Below, in pieces: positions 12,406-20,756 of a stretch of DNA of 64,000 nucleotides. Below the pieces are notes generated by a model. That model was not told where the DNA came from, ran no database searches, and worked only from the letters and a program-made list of their open reading frames with translations. Source of the DNA: Microbacterium neungamense (lineage in GTDB: Bacteria; Actinomycetota; Actinomycetes; Actinomycetales; Microbacteriaceae); contig NZ_CP069717.1 in the NCBI RefSeq assembly GCF_024971095.1, positions 2,294,001 through 2,358,000 of the forward strand, written 5' to 3'. Position numbers and translations under genes: made by a program. How positions within the stretch are numbered: position 1 is the first letter of the stretch; every line of letters starts with the position of its first letter.

Positions 12406-12454
12406 GAAAGTTTGGCGGCGATGCGGACGAGGCCGAGGATTCTCGGGCATCTGC

Positions 12455-12470
12455 TGGGCAAACGCTTCCA
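12455..12470. promoter_or_regulatory. Second LacI-type operator upstream of the amylase-pullulanase
   Basis: TGGGCAAACGCTTCCA shares the GCAAACGCTT core with the reverse complement of the site at 12392. The two centres are about 64 bp apart, roughly six helical turns, which would allow looping. These sites account for most of the recognisable content of the 380-bp gene-free stretch 12311-12690. Confidence 0.55.
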
Positions 12471-12631
12471 GTCCGCGGTGAGGGCGACGGATCTTCACCC
12501 CGGGTTCACCGCGCGGCCACCTCCGGCCCGTAGAACAGTGACTGCGCGAACGAGGCCTCAGACCGGATCGGGTGCCGGATGTCGCGCCGCGGTGAGCCGT
12601 CCTGTGCTCCCGCCGCGGTCTCCGACCGCGT

Positions 12632-12661
12632 GACCCCCGCCGAATCGGGTCGGCGGGGGTC
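12632..12661. terminator. Strong hairpin terminator
   Basis: A perfect 12-bp stem (GACCCCCGCCGA and TCGGCGGGGGTC) around a 6-base loop, followed on the plus strand by CTCTCTTT. It sits just beyond the thiolase stop, which reads toward it on the minus strand. The direct repeat TTTCCGGCCGG (about 12668-12690) lies between the two. Confidence 0.65.
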
Positions 12662-12690
12662 CTCTCTTTCCGGCCGGTCTTTCCGGCCGG

Positions 12691-13869
12691 CTAGAGGCGC
12701 TCGATGATCATCGCGTTGGCCATGCCGCCGCCCTCGCACATGGTCTGCAGGCCGAGGCGGCCGCCCGTGGCCTCGAGGTGGTCGATCAGGGTGCCGAGCA
12801 GGCGGGTGCCGGAGGAGCCGAGTGCGTGGCCGAGGGCGATCGCGCCTCCCCGCGGGTTGAGCCGGGCCGGATCGGCGCCGAGCTCGGCCGCCCAGGCCAA
12901 CGGCACCGAGGCGAAGGCCTCGTTGACCTCGTAGGCGTCGAGGTCGTCGATCGTCAGGCCCGCCCGCTCCAGCACGCGCCGGGTGGCCGGGATCGGTCCG
13001 GTGAGCATGAACATCGGGTCGTCGCCGAACACGTCGAAGGCGCGGAAACGGGCGCGCGGCGTGAGGCTCAGCCGGTCCGCGCGCGCCGCGCTCATCATCA
13101 GGGCCGCCGAGGCCCCGTCGGTGAGGGGCGAGGAGTTGCCCGGCGTGATGCGCCACTCCAGTTCGGGGAAGCGCTCGGCGAGGGCATCCGTGCGGAAGGA
13201 GGCGGGCAGCGCCGCCAGCTTCTCCACGGTCGTCCCATCGCGGACGGTCTCGTCCCCGCGGGCATCCGGCGCCTCGGGGACGGGGATGACCGTGCGGTCG
13301 AAGAAGCCCTCGCGCCAGGCATCCGCCGCACGACGGTGGGACTCAGCGGCGTACGCGTCCAGCTGCTCCCGGCCGAGGTTCCAGCGATGCGCGATGAGTT
13401 CGGCGCTGACCCCCTGGTTCACCAGCCCCTCCGGGTAGCGCGAGCGCAGTCGCGGCGACATCGGCGTGCCGCCCGCGGCCGACGAGCCCAGCGGCACGCG
13501 GCTCATCGACTCCACCCCGCCGACGATCACGACGTCGTAGGCCCCGGCGGCGATGCCCTGCGCGGCGAAGTGCACGGCCTGCTGACTCGACCCGCACTGA
13601 CGGTCGATCGTCGTGGCCGGCACGGTCACGTCCATCCCGGCGGCGAGCACGGCCTGACGGGCGATGTTCATCGCCTGGTCGCCCACCTGGCTGACGCAGC
13701 CGAGCAGCACGTCGTCGATCTGCTCCGACTCGAGTCCGTTGCGGCCGAGGATGCTCTGCAGCACGCCCGCCGCCAGATCGACCGGATGCACCGCCGACAG
13801 CGCCCCGCCAGGCTTGCCGCGCCCGACGGGCGTGCGGACGACGTCGACGACCACGGCTTCGCTGCTCAT
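12691..13869 (-). CDS. Thiolase family protein (acetyl-CoA C-acetyltransferase)
   Basis: 392 residues, normal for a degradative thiolase. The nucleophilic cysteine is Cys92 in TIDRQCGSSQQA. The histidine motif GGAIALGHALGSSG lies near 345-358, and the second catalytic cysteine is in MCEGGGMANA near the C-terminus. It cleaves 3-ketoacyl-CoA with CoA or condenses acetyl-CoA units; chain length cannot be told. ATG 13869 is chosen because the extended frame upstream runs antisense into the aldo/keto reductase gene. The divergent neighbour starts 52 bp away. Confidence 0.92.
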   Translation of the reverse strand: MSSEAVVVDVVRTPVGRGKPGGALSAVHPVDLAAGVLQSILGRNGLESEQIDDVLLGCVSQVGDQAMNIARQAVLAAGMDVTVPATTIDRQCGSSQQAVHFAAQGIAAGAYDVVIVGGVESMSRVPLGSSAAGGTPMSPRLRSRYPEGLVNQGVSAELIAHRWNLGREQLDAYAAESHRRAADAWREGFFDRTVIPVPEAPDARGDETVRDGTTVEKLAALPASFRTDALAERFPELEWRITPGNSSPLTDGASAALMMSAARADRLSLTPRARFRAFDVFGDDPMFMLTGPIPATRRVLERAGLTIDDLDAYEVNEAFASVPLAWAAELGADPARLNPRGGAIALGHALGSSGTRLLGTLIDHLEATGGRLGLQTMCEGGGMANAMIIERL

Positions 13870-13909
13870 GCCCCCATTCTCACCCGCGCAAGCGACGCCG
13901 GGGCCGCCG

Positions 13910-13915
13910 TACGGT
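13910..13915 (+). promoter_or_regulatory. -10 element, leaderless aldo/keto reductase
   Basis: TACGGT, then six bases, then ATG 13922, with no ribosome-binding site. It fixes the start of the downstream gene. Confidence 0.55.
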
Positions 13916-13921
13916 GGAGTC

Positions 13922-14737
13922 ATGAGCATCCGATTCCCGCATGGCCCCGTGGTTCCCGAGATCGGCATCGGCACCTGGTTCGTCGGCGACGACCCCGCCC
14001 GGCGCGACGAGGAGATCGCCGCCATCCGGGCCGGGCTGGACGCCGGGCTCACGGTGATCGACACGGCGGAGATGTACGGCGGCGGCCGCTCCGAGCGGCT
14101 CGTCGGCGAGGCGATCGCCGGGCGGCGCGACGAGGTCTTCCTCGTCAGCAAGGTGCTGCCCTCCCACGCGGATGCCGCCGGCGTGCGGCGCGCCGCCCAG
14201 GCCAGCCTGGAGCGCCTTGGCACCGACCGTCTCGACCTGTACCTGCTGCACTGGCGCGGCGCGGTGCCGTTCGACGAGACCGTCGCCGCCTTCGAGCGGC
14301 TCCGCGCGGACGGCGACATCCTCGCGTGGGGCGTGAGCAACCTCGACCCCGACGACCTCGCCGAGCTGCCCGCCGGGGCGGCCACCGATCAGGTGCTCTA
14401 CAACCCGATCCGCCGCGGTCCCGAGATCGACCTCCTGCCCCTGCTGCACGCGCAGGGCATCCCGGCGATGGCGTACTCGCCGCTGGAGCAGGCGCGGCTG
14501 CTCGACGACCCCGGCCTCGCCGAACTCGCGGCATCCGTCGACCTCAGCCCGGCGCAGCTCGTGCTGGCCTGGGTCGTCCGCTCCGGGGAGGTCCTGGCGA
14601 TCCCGAAGGCGGGCTCGGTCGCGCACGCCAGGGAGAACGCCGCCGCGCTCGGGGTCGCGCTGCCCGACGACGTGCTGGACGAGATCGACCGGCGCTTCCC
14701 CGCCCCGCGGCATCCGGTGCCGCTGGAGATGCTGTAG
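13922..14737 (+). CDS. Aldo/keto reductase
   Basis: 271 residues, AKR family. The catalytic tetrad is visible: Asp in VIDTAEMYGG (about 50), Tyr in the same motif, Lys in FLVSKVLP (about 78) and His in YLLHWRG (about 111). The C-terminal NADPH-binding signature IPKAGSVAHARENAAAL is present. It reduces carbonyls to alcohols with NADPH; substrate unknown. The gene stands alone, divergent from the thiolase, and its start is set by the leaderless promoter. This is one of three AKR genes in the window and the shortest of them. Confidence 0.9.
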   Translation: MSIRFPHGPVVPEIGIGTWFVGDDPARRDEEIAAIRAGLDAGLTVIDTAEMYGGGRSERLVGEAIAGRRDEVFLVSKVLPSHADAAGVRRAAQASLERLGTDRLDLYLLHWRGAVPFDETVAAFERLRADGDILAWGVSNLDPDDLAELPAGAATDQVLYNPIRRGPEIDLLPLLHAQGIPAMAYSPLEQARLLDDPGLAELAASVDLSPAQLVLAWVVRSGEVLAIPKAGSVAHARENAAALGVALPDDVLDEIDRRFPAPRHPVPLEML

Positions 14738-14846
14738 CGGAGAGACGCGGGCGCGCCTCGCCTACTCGTATCCGGGCCTACACTCGTATCCGGCCACCCG
14801 CCGCCGCATCCGCTCACACCCGAGCCCGCACCCGAGGACCCCACCC

Positions 14847-15383
14847 ATGTCCGAGCCCATCACCGTGTCCATCCGCCGTGAGGTCGATCCGGCCCGCATC
14901 GCCGAGGCGACCGTCTGGGTGCAGACCGGCGTGAACCTCGCCAACCGGTGCCCGGACATGCTGTACCGCTTCGCGAACGAGGAGACCCTGGCGGCGTGGG
15001 AGACCTCGCCCGAGCGCGAGTGGTGGCTGTCGATGGGCGAGGGCTTCGTGCGCAGCGAGCGGACGCAGCGGCGCACCGGCATCGAAGGCTGGTTCGACGA
15101 GCCCTCCACCGGCAGCATCCCGATGCCGAACGCCGACCGCACCGGCACGACCGGCGTCACCGTCGTGCACACGCCGCCGCGCTGGAAGCAGGCGGTGTCG
15201 ATCTGGCTGGGCTTCTTCCCACTGAGCGTCGCCTTCGCCTACGCCGCCTCCCCCGTCCCGGGCTGGGACGTCCTGCCGCTGTGGCTGCGCACGCTCGCGT
15301 CGACGGTCGTGCTCACGCCGATCATGACGTACTGGGTGCTGCCCCGGGTGACACGGATGCTGCGGAGCTGGCTGAACCGGTGA
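14847..15383 (+). CDS. Antibiotic-biosynthesis-monooxygenase-like membrane protein, apparently shortened
   Basis: 178 residues: an ABM-like alpha/beta N-terminal domain (1-75) and two or three C-terminal membrane segments (SIWLGFFPLSVAFAYAAS near 117-134; TLASTVVLTPIMTYWVL near 149-165). In relatives as I recall them, about 20 residues including a GW or W strand separate NLANR from MLYRFA; here NLANRCPDMLYRFA joins directly, which suggests an in-frame deletion of a beta strand. Upstream, 14760-14800 holds an imperfect tandem repeat of ACTCGTATCCGG. No enzymatic role is established for this membrane-fused subgroup. Confidence 0.7.
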   Translation: MSEPITVSIRREVDPARIAEATVWVQTGVNLANRCPDMLYRFANEETLAAWETSPEREWWLSMGEGFVRSERTQRRTGIEGWFDEPSTGSIPMPNADRTGTTGVTVVHTPPRWKQAVSIWLGFFPLSVAFAYAASPVPGWDVLPLWLRTLASTVVLTPIMTYWVLPRVTRMLRSWLNR

Positions 15384-15401
15384 GCCGCCGCGCCGCGCAC
15401 G

Positions 15402-16217
15402 GTGTCGGCGCAGGAAAGACGAGAGGATGGTGGCATCGCCGCCGAGCTCGAAGGCCTGGGCGATCGGCGCGGCACTCGCGTGCTCGCCGCCGGCGTCTCG
15501 GTGACCGGCATCATCGCGCGATCAGGCGAGGTGACCGGTCTCGACGCGAGCCACTGGACGGGTGCCACGATCTCTCGTTTCGAGAGCGGCTTCAGCGCGC
15601 CGGTGCTCGTCGAGAACGATGCGAACGCATTGGCGATCGGCGAACTGCACCGCGGGATCGGCCGGAAGAGCCCCGACTTCGTCACGCTGCTGCTCGAACG
15701 CGGCCTGGACGCCGGAATCGTCGCGAACGGCTCCCTCTACCGGGGGGCGAACGCCGCGGCCGGCGAGATCGGCTTCCTGCTCGTGGAGTCCAGCTCCTTC
15801 GAACGACGATTCGAGGAGGCCGGCGACCTCGAGACCCGGCTCAGCGCCGCCACGATCACCCGGCAGGCGGATGCGGCCGGCATCCCACACGACGGCGGAC
15901 TCACCGCGATGCAGCTCATCGCGCTCGCCCACGCCGGCGACGAGCGCGCGCGACCGATCGCCGAGGATGTGCTCGACCACATCGCCCGGGCCCTCGGCGC
16001 CCTCGCCAGCATCCTCGACCCGGAGTACATCGTGCTCGGCGAAGGACTGGACGGTGATTCCCGCTTCGTCGCCTCGGCACTCCGGTCGCGTCTGGAGGGC
16101 CGGATCCAGCATGTGCCGGCGATCATCCCCGCCTCACTCGGGGCCGATGCCGCTCTGCTCGGGGCGGCGGAGATGGCGATCCGGGCGGCGAGCCAGACCG
16201 CCTACCTGCACAGCTGA
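15402..16217 (+). pseudogene. ROK family protein, N-terminally truncated
   Basis: About 270 residues matching only the back two-thirds of a ROK (NagC/XylR-type) protein. The segment VLVENDANALAIGELHRG carries the conserved END sugar-binding motif, and GLDAGIVANGSLYRGANAAAGEIGF corresponds to the second glycine-rich loop. The N-terminal winged helix and the first phosphate-binding loop (DxGGT) are absent, and the cysteine-rich zinc motif of ROK proteins is not seen. The sequence begins 18 bp after the preceding gene with no convincing ribosome-binding site. I read it as a decayed regulator or kinase. Confidence 0.7.
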
Positions 16218-16247
16218 CGCCCCCTCTCACCTTCGAATCGCCGGGCG

Positions 16248-17378
16248 TCAGACCGCGACGTGCCGCTCGTCCGGTCCGTTGTAGGCCGAGAGCGGGCGGA
16301 TCAGGGCGTTGGAGGCGCCCTGCTCCATGATGTGCGCGGTCCAGCCGGTCACCCGCGACGCGACGAACAGCGGCGTGAAGGTGAGGGTGTCGAAGCCGAT
16401 CAGGTTGTAGGCGGGTCCCGACGGGTAGTCGAGGTTCGGGTGGATGCCCTTGCGTGCCACGAACTCGCGCTCCAGGGTGTCGTACAGCTCGGCGACGTCG
16501 GGGCGCCCGTAGTGCTCGATGAGCGTGTCCAGCGCCGCCTTCATGGTCGGCACGCGCGAGTCGCCGTGCTTGTACACCCGGTGCCCGAAGCCCATGATCT
16601 TGCGCTTGTGGGCGAGCGCCTCGTCCAGCCACGGCTTCACGTTGGCGGCGTCGCCGATCTCGTCGAAGATGTGCAGCACGGCCTCGTTCGCGCCGCCGTG
16701 CAGGGGGCCCTTGAGCGCGCCGATCGCCCCGACCACCGCGGAGTACAGGTCGCTGAGGGTCGACGTGATCACGCGGGCGGTGAACGTCGAGGCGTTGAAG
16801 GAGTGCTCGGCGTACAGGATCATCGATCGGTTGAACGCGTCGACCACGACCGGGTCGGGCATCTCGCCGAAGGTCATCCAGAGGAAGTTCGCGGAGTAGT
16901 CGAGGTCGTCGCGGGGCGGCACGATCTCCTGGCCGCGACGCCGCCGCTGCCCGTACGCGACGATCGCCGGCAGGGCGGCGAAGAGACGGATGCTGCGCGC
17001 GAGGTTCTCCTCGGGACTGCCGCCGGCGTTCAGCACCGAGCCGCCCGCACTGGTGTCGGCCGCGCCGATCACGCTCACCGCGGTGCGGACCTCGTCCATC
17101 GGATGCGCCTCGAGCGGGATCAGGTCGATCGCCGCCTTCACGTCGTCGGCGAGGGCGCGATTACGGCGCTCCTCGGCGCGCAGCTGCGCCAGCTGCCCGG
17201 CATCCGGCAGCTCCCCGTGCCAGAGCAGGTACGCGACCGCCTCGAACGGCTGGGTGCCGGCGAGCTCCTGCACCGGATATCCGCGGTACAGCAGGCTGTT
17301 GGTCTCGGGGTTGACCTTGGAGATGGCCGTCGTGTCGACGACGACTCCGGCGAGGCCCTTCTTGATGTCCTCGGGCAT
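16248..17378 (-). CDS. prpC: 2-methylcitrate synthase
   Basis: 376 residues, short citrate-synthase type. The catalytic histidines are His227 in GPLHGGANEA and His266 in MGFGHRVYKHGD, with the catalytic aspartate in GFDTLTF near 315-320. Genes prpB and prpD upstream identify the propionyl-CoA substrate: it condenses propionyl-CoA with oxaloacetate to 2-methylcitrate. It is the last gene of the operon. Its leader carries a repeat of the GTTGAGCG family, and AAGGAG precedes the ATG. Confidence 0.93.
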   Translation of the reverse strand: MPEDIKKGLAGVVVDTTAISKVNPETNSLLYRGYPVQELAGTQPFEAVAYLLWHGELPDAGQLAQLRAEERRNRALADDVKAAIDLIPLEAHPMDEVRTAVSVIGAADTSAGGSVLNAGGSPEENLARSIRLFAALPAIVAYGQRRRRGQEIVPPRDDLDYSANFLWMTFGEMPDPVVVDAFNRSMILYAEHSFNASTFTARVITSTLSDLYSAVVGAIGALKGPLHGGANEAVLHIFDEIGDAANVKPWLDEALAHKRKIMGFGHRVYKHGDSRVPTMKAALDTLIEHYGRPDVAELYDTLEREFVARKGIHPNLDYPSGPAYNLIGFDTLTFTPLFVASRVTGWTAHIMEQGASNALIRPLSAYNGPDERHVAV

Positions 17379-17386
17379 TGTGTGCT

Positions 17387-17424
17387 CCTTCGTTTCGTCT
17401 CGTCGCTTCGCGTCCCGCTCAACG
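17387..17424 (-). repeat. Short intergenic repeat of the GGTCGTTGAGCG...GAGACGAAACG type, copy 1
   Basis: Read on the minus strand it opens GGTCGTTGAGCG and ends CGAGACGAAACG; the version at 49529-49560 is closely similar. It includes the prpB stop codon (17419-17421) and forms the gap between prpB and prpC. Confidence 0.6.
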
Positions 17425-18330
17425 ACCGGAGGGCTTCTCGATCGTGAAGTTGAAGACGCCGGAGTCGAAGTGGCTGTACGACTCGTACTCGATGAGGTCG
17501 TAGAGATCGGCGCGGTGCTGCATCTCGCCGAGGCGGCCGGTGAGGTGCCCCTCGTCGATCAGCGTATCGAGCGCGCGGCCCGCCGCGCCCATCGCCATCC
17601 GCAGCAGCGACACCGGCCAGATTACGATCCGCACGCCGGCGTCCCGCAGGCGGTCCACTGGGAACAGCTCGCTCTTGCCGAACTCGGTCATGTTGGCCAG
17701 GATCGGCACGTCCACGGCATCCGCCATCGCCTCGAACTCGGCGAGGGAGCGCATCGCCTCGGGGAAGACCGCGTCGGCGCCGGCGTCCACGAGCGCCTTG
17801 GCGCGATCGACCGCAGCCTCCATCCCCTCCACGCCGCGCACATCGGTGCGGGCCATGATCAGGAAGTTCTCGTCGCGGCGGGCGTCGGCGGCCGCGCGGA
17901 TGCGCTTGATCGCGGTGTCCTGGTCGACGACGCTCTTGCCGTCGAGGTGACCGCAGCGCTTCGGGTTCACCTGGTCCTCGATGTGCGCGCCGGCGAGGCC
18001 GGCGTCCTCGAGCTCCTGTATGGTCCGTGCCACGTTCATCGGCTCGCCGAAGCCGGTGTCGGCGTCCACGATCGCCGGCAGCTCCGTCATCCGCGCGATC
18101 TGCCCGGCCCGTGCGGCGACCTCGGTCAGCGTGGTGAGCCCGATGTCGGGCAGGCCGAGATCGGCGGACAGCACGGCGCCGGAGATGTAGACGCCCTCGA
18201 ACCCCTTCCGCTCGATGAGCCGCGCCGAGAGCGGGTTGAACGCGCCGGGGAAGCGCAGCAGCTCCCCCGAGGCGAGCCGCTCGCGGAACAGCCGCCGCTT
18301 CGCGGCCGCGGGGGTGGTCGCGTAGAGCAT
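17419..18330 (-). CDS. prpB: Methylisocitrate lyase
   Basis: 303 residues of the isocitrate lyase/PEP mutase superfamily. The catalytic loop KRCGHLDGK (124-132) contains Cys126 and corresponds to the KKCGH motif of PrpB. The metal-binding stretch is IVDADTGFGEP at 87-97. It splits 2-methylisocitrate into pyruvate and succinate. It is co-directional with prpD upstream and prpC downstream. A 187-bp gap to prpD holds a large inverted repeat, so its expression may be partly uncoupled from prpD. Confidence 0.94.
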   Translation of the reverse strand: MLYATTPAAAKRRLFRERLASGELLRFPGAFNPLSARLIERKGFEGVYISGAVLSADLGLPDIGLTTLTEVAARAGQIARMTELPAIVDADTGFGEPMNVARTIQELEDAGLAGAHIEDQVNPKRCGHLDGKSVVDQDTAIKRIRAAADARRDENFLIMARTDVRGVEGMEAAVDRAKALVDAGADAVFPEAMRSLAEFEAMADAVDVPILANMTEFGKSELFPVDRLRDAGVRIVIWPVSLLRMAMGAAGRALDTLIDEGHLTGRLGEMQHRADLYDLIEYESYSHFDSGVFNFTIEKPSGR

Positions 18331-18369
18331 CAGAGTCCTCCTCGCAGCCGGCCGGCGGCGATCCGTCGA

Positions 18370-18491
18370 GCGTGTCTCAGAATCTGCGGGTTACGCAGCG
18401 CGGCGCCCGCAGGTTGTGCGACACACCGCCGTGGCGCGTCACAGAAGACGTCGGATGCAGGCGGGCGAACCCGCACGTTCCGTGACACACG
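18370..18491. repeat. Palindromic intergenic element between prpB and prpD
   Basis: Outer arms at 18371-18392 (CGTGTCTCAGAATCTGCGGG) and 18468-18491 (CCGCACGTTCCGTGACACACG) are imperfect inverted repeats. Further GC-rich repeated pieces (TTGTGCGACACAC, GCGCGTCACAGAA) lie between them. It looks like a mobile palindromic unit or a folded intercistronic RNA. Confidence 0.6.
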
Positions 18492-18517
18492 ACCGGTTCC
18501 ACAGCCTGCGGAGAGCA

Positions 18518-20044
18518 TCAGAACAGCCCCTTCGGCGCCGGCGCGCTCTCGAGCACGCCCGCCTTGGCGACGATGGAGAGCTCGGCGACCTCGGATGCCG
18601 ACAGCTCGGGCAGCCGCTGCACGAGCTCGAGGAACCGGTCGATCTCGGCGGCGTCGAGCACCGGGGCGGCGAGGATGCGGAACTTGCGGATGTAGTCCTC
18701 GCGGCCGAACGGGCGGGCGCCGAGCGGATGCGCGTCGGCGACGGCGATCTCGTCCACCACGGTCTCCCCGTTCGCCAGGCGGATCTCGACGCGTCCGCCG
18801 AAGGCCTTCTCGGCCGGGTCGGTGGAGTGGTAGCGGCGCGTCCACTCGGCGTCCTCGGCCGTGGTGATCCTGTGCCACAGCTCGACGGTGTCCGGCCGGG
18901 CGGCCCGCTCCGGCGTGTACGAGTCGACGTGGTGCCAGGTGCTGTCCTGCAGGGCGACGGCGAAGATGTACGGGATGGAGTGGTCGAGGGTCTCGCGGGA
19001 GGCCTTCGGGTCGTACTTCTGCGGGTCGTTCGCGCCCGAGCCGATCACGTTGTGGGTGTGGTGGCTGGTGTGGATGACGATCGACTCGATGTTCGCCGGG
19101 TCGCGCAGCTCCGGTCGCTCGGTGCCGAGGCGGCGGGCGAGGTCGATGAGCGCCTGGGCCTGATACTCGGCGGAGTGCTCCTTGGTGTACGTGTCGAGGA
19201 TCGCCCGCTTCGGCTCGCCCGGGGCGGGCAGCGGCACCTCGTAGGCGGCGTCGGGCCCGTCCAGCATCCAGGCGATGACGCCGTCCTCGCCCTCGTAGAT
19301 CGGCGACGGGCTGGTCTCGCCGCGCATGGCCCGGTCGACGGCCTCGATCGCCATCTTGCCGGCGAAGGCGGGGGCGTGCGCCTTCCAGGTGGAGATCTCG
19401 CCCTTGCGGCTCTGCCGCGTGGCGGTGGTGGTGTGCAGCGCCTGGCCGACCGCCTGGTAGATCGTCTCGACGTCGAGGCCGAGCAGGGTGCCGATGCCGG
19501 CGGCCGCGGACGGGCCGAGATGGGCGACGTGGTCGATCTTGTGCTTGTGCAGGCAGATCGCGCGGACGAGGTCGACCTGGATCTCGTACCCGGTCGCGAT
19601 GCCGCGCACGAGGGCGGCGCCGTCCTTGCCGAGGTGCTGGGCGACGGCGAGGATCGGGGGGATGTTGTCGCCGGGGTGCGAGTAGTCCGCCGCGAGGAAG
19701 GTGTCGTGGTAGTCGAGCTCGCGCACGGCGACGCCGTTGGCCCAGGCCGCCCACTCCGGGCTGGTGCGGCGGTCGAGCGCCGCCCCGAAGACGGTCGCGC
19801 CGGCGCCCCCCGTCGACACCGGGTGCGAGAACGCCTGCGCCCGCGCGGCGGAGACCGGGCGGCGGGTGAGGGATGCCGCGGCGACGGCGGCGTTGTCGAT
19901 GATCCGGTTCACGATCATGTCGACCACCTCGGGCTCGACCTCGACCGGGTCGGCGGCGACCTCGGCGATCTTCCAGGCGAGCTGGCCGGGGCGTTCGAGG
20001 TTCTCGTCGCTGCGGTGCACGCGGACGTGATGGGTGACGGTCAT
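18518..20044 (-). CDS. prpD: 2-methylcitrate dehydratase
   Basis: 508 residues, the usual PrpD size, of the MmgE/PrpD family. It opens with [25 protein letters not shown] sequence, shows the conserved [19 protein letters not shown] (about 110-130) and [20 protein letters not shown] (about 220-240), and ends in the family lid domain. It dehydrates 2-methylcitrate to 2-methyl-cis-aconitate. Its ATG overlaps the stop of the GntR gene by 4 bp, so regulator and enzyme are co-translated. The operon would clear propionyl-CoA from valine or odd-chain fatty acid breakdown. Confidence 0.95.
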   Translation of the reverse strand: MTVTHHVRVHRSDENLERPGQLAWKIAEVAADPVEVEPEVVDMIVNRIIDNAAVAAASLTRRPVSAARAQAFSHPVSTGGAGATVFGAALDRRTSPEWAAWANGVAVRELDYHDTFLAADYSHPGDNIPPILAVAQHLGKDGAALVRGIATGYEIQVDLVRAICLHKHKIDHVAHLGPSAAAGIGTLLGLDVETIYQAVGQALHTTTATRQSRKGEISTWKAHAPAFAGKMAIEAVDRAMRGETSPSPIYEGEDGVIAWMLDGPDAAYEVPLPAPGEPKRAILDTYTKEHSAEYQAQALIDLARRLGTERPELRDPANIESIVIHTSHHTHNVIGSGANDPQKYDPKASRETLDHSIPYIFAVALQDSTWHHVDSYTPERAARPDTVELWHRITTAEDAEWTRRYHSTDPAEKAFGGRVEIRLANGETVVDEIAVADAHPLGARPFGREDYIRKFRILAAPVLDAAEIDRFLELVQRLPELSASEVAELSIVAKAGVLESAPAPKGLF

Positions 20045-20700
20045 GCTGCTCCTTCGGTGAGGGATTCGAGGATGCTGTCGAGGGCGTTGTGCAGGTGGAC
20101 GTGCGTGGCGTGCGCGGCGAGCTCGGCGTCGCGCGCGGCGAGCGCTCCGGCGATCAGGCGGTGCTCGGATGCCGAGGCGGCGAGTCGCTCCGGCTTGTCG
20201 CGCGCCATCCGCCGCACCCGCCCGAGGTGGGTGCGGACGGTGCGCAGCGCGGCGGCGATGTAGTCGTTGGCGACCGCGGCATCCAGCGCGGCGTCGAAGC
20301 GGGCGATGAGGGCGTAGTAGGCGTCGCGTCCGGCATCCGCACGGAGATCGACACGGGAGAACTCGTCGGCGAGCCCGGCGAAGACGGCGGCGTCGCCGCG
20401 CTGCGCGGCGAGCCGCACCGACGTCTCCTCCAGCGCCCGGCGGATCTCGAACAAGGCACGGATGTCGTCCGTGTCGATGCCGGCGACCACGGTCACCCGC
20501 GGCGACTGCTGCACGACGAGGCCGTCGGCGGCGAGGCGGCGCAGCGCCTCGCGCAGCGGCGTGCGGCTGATCCCGAGCCGTTCGGCCTGCTCCACTTCGG
20601 CGAGCACGGCGCCGGCGGGCAGAGCGCCGGACTGGATCTCCTCGAGGAGGGTCGCGTAGGCGCGTTCACTGGCCGTTAGACGGTCAGCCGCGGTGATCAT
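20041..20700 (-). CDS. GntR family (FadR/FCD) regulator of the prp operon
   Basis: 219 residues. The winged helix at 10-75 carries [21 protein letters not shown], and an FCD ligand-binding domain of helices follows (about 85-215) with metal-ligand-like D and H residues. It is the first gene of the prp operon and overlaps prpD by 4 bp. The promoter appears leaderless: TACACT on the minus strand (20712-20707), six bases, ATG 20700. The palindrome TATGCATA overlaps that -10 element, which suggests autorepression released by a propionate-pathway intermediate. Confidence 0.9.
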   Translation of the reverse strand: MITAADRLTASERAYATLLEEIQSGALPAGAVLAEVEQAERLGISRTPLREALRRLAADGLVVQQSPRVTVVAGIDTDDIRALFEIRRALEETSVRLAAQRGDAAVFAGLADEFSRVDLRADAGRDAYYALIARFDAALDAAVANDYIAAALRTVRTHLGRVRRMARDKPERLAASASEHRLIAGALAARDAELAAHATHVHLHNALDSILESLTEGAA

Positions 20701-20710
20701 GCGCTCAGTG

Positions 20711-20718
20711 TATGCATA
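20711..20718. promoter_or_regulatory. Operator candidate overlapping the prp promoter
   Basis: Perfect palindrome TATGCATA overlapping the minus-strand -10 element TACACT at 20712-20707. A similar palindrome lies 50 bp away. Confidence 0.5.
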
Positions 20719-20756
20719 ATCCCCGGCTCACGCCAGTGCGGGGCGATCTCCGTCCG

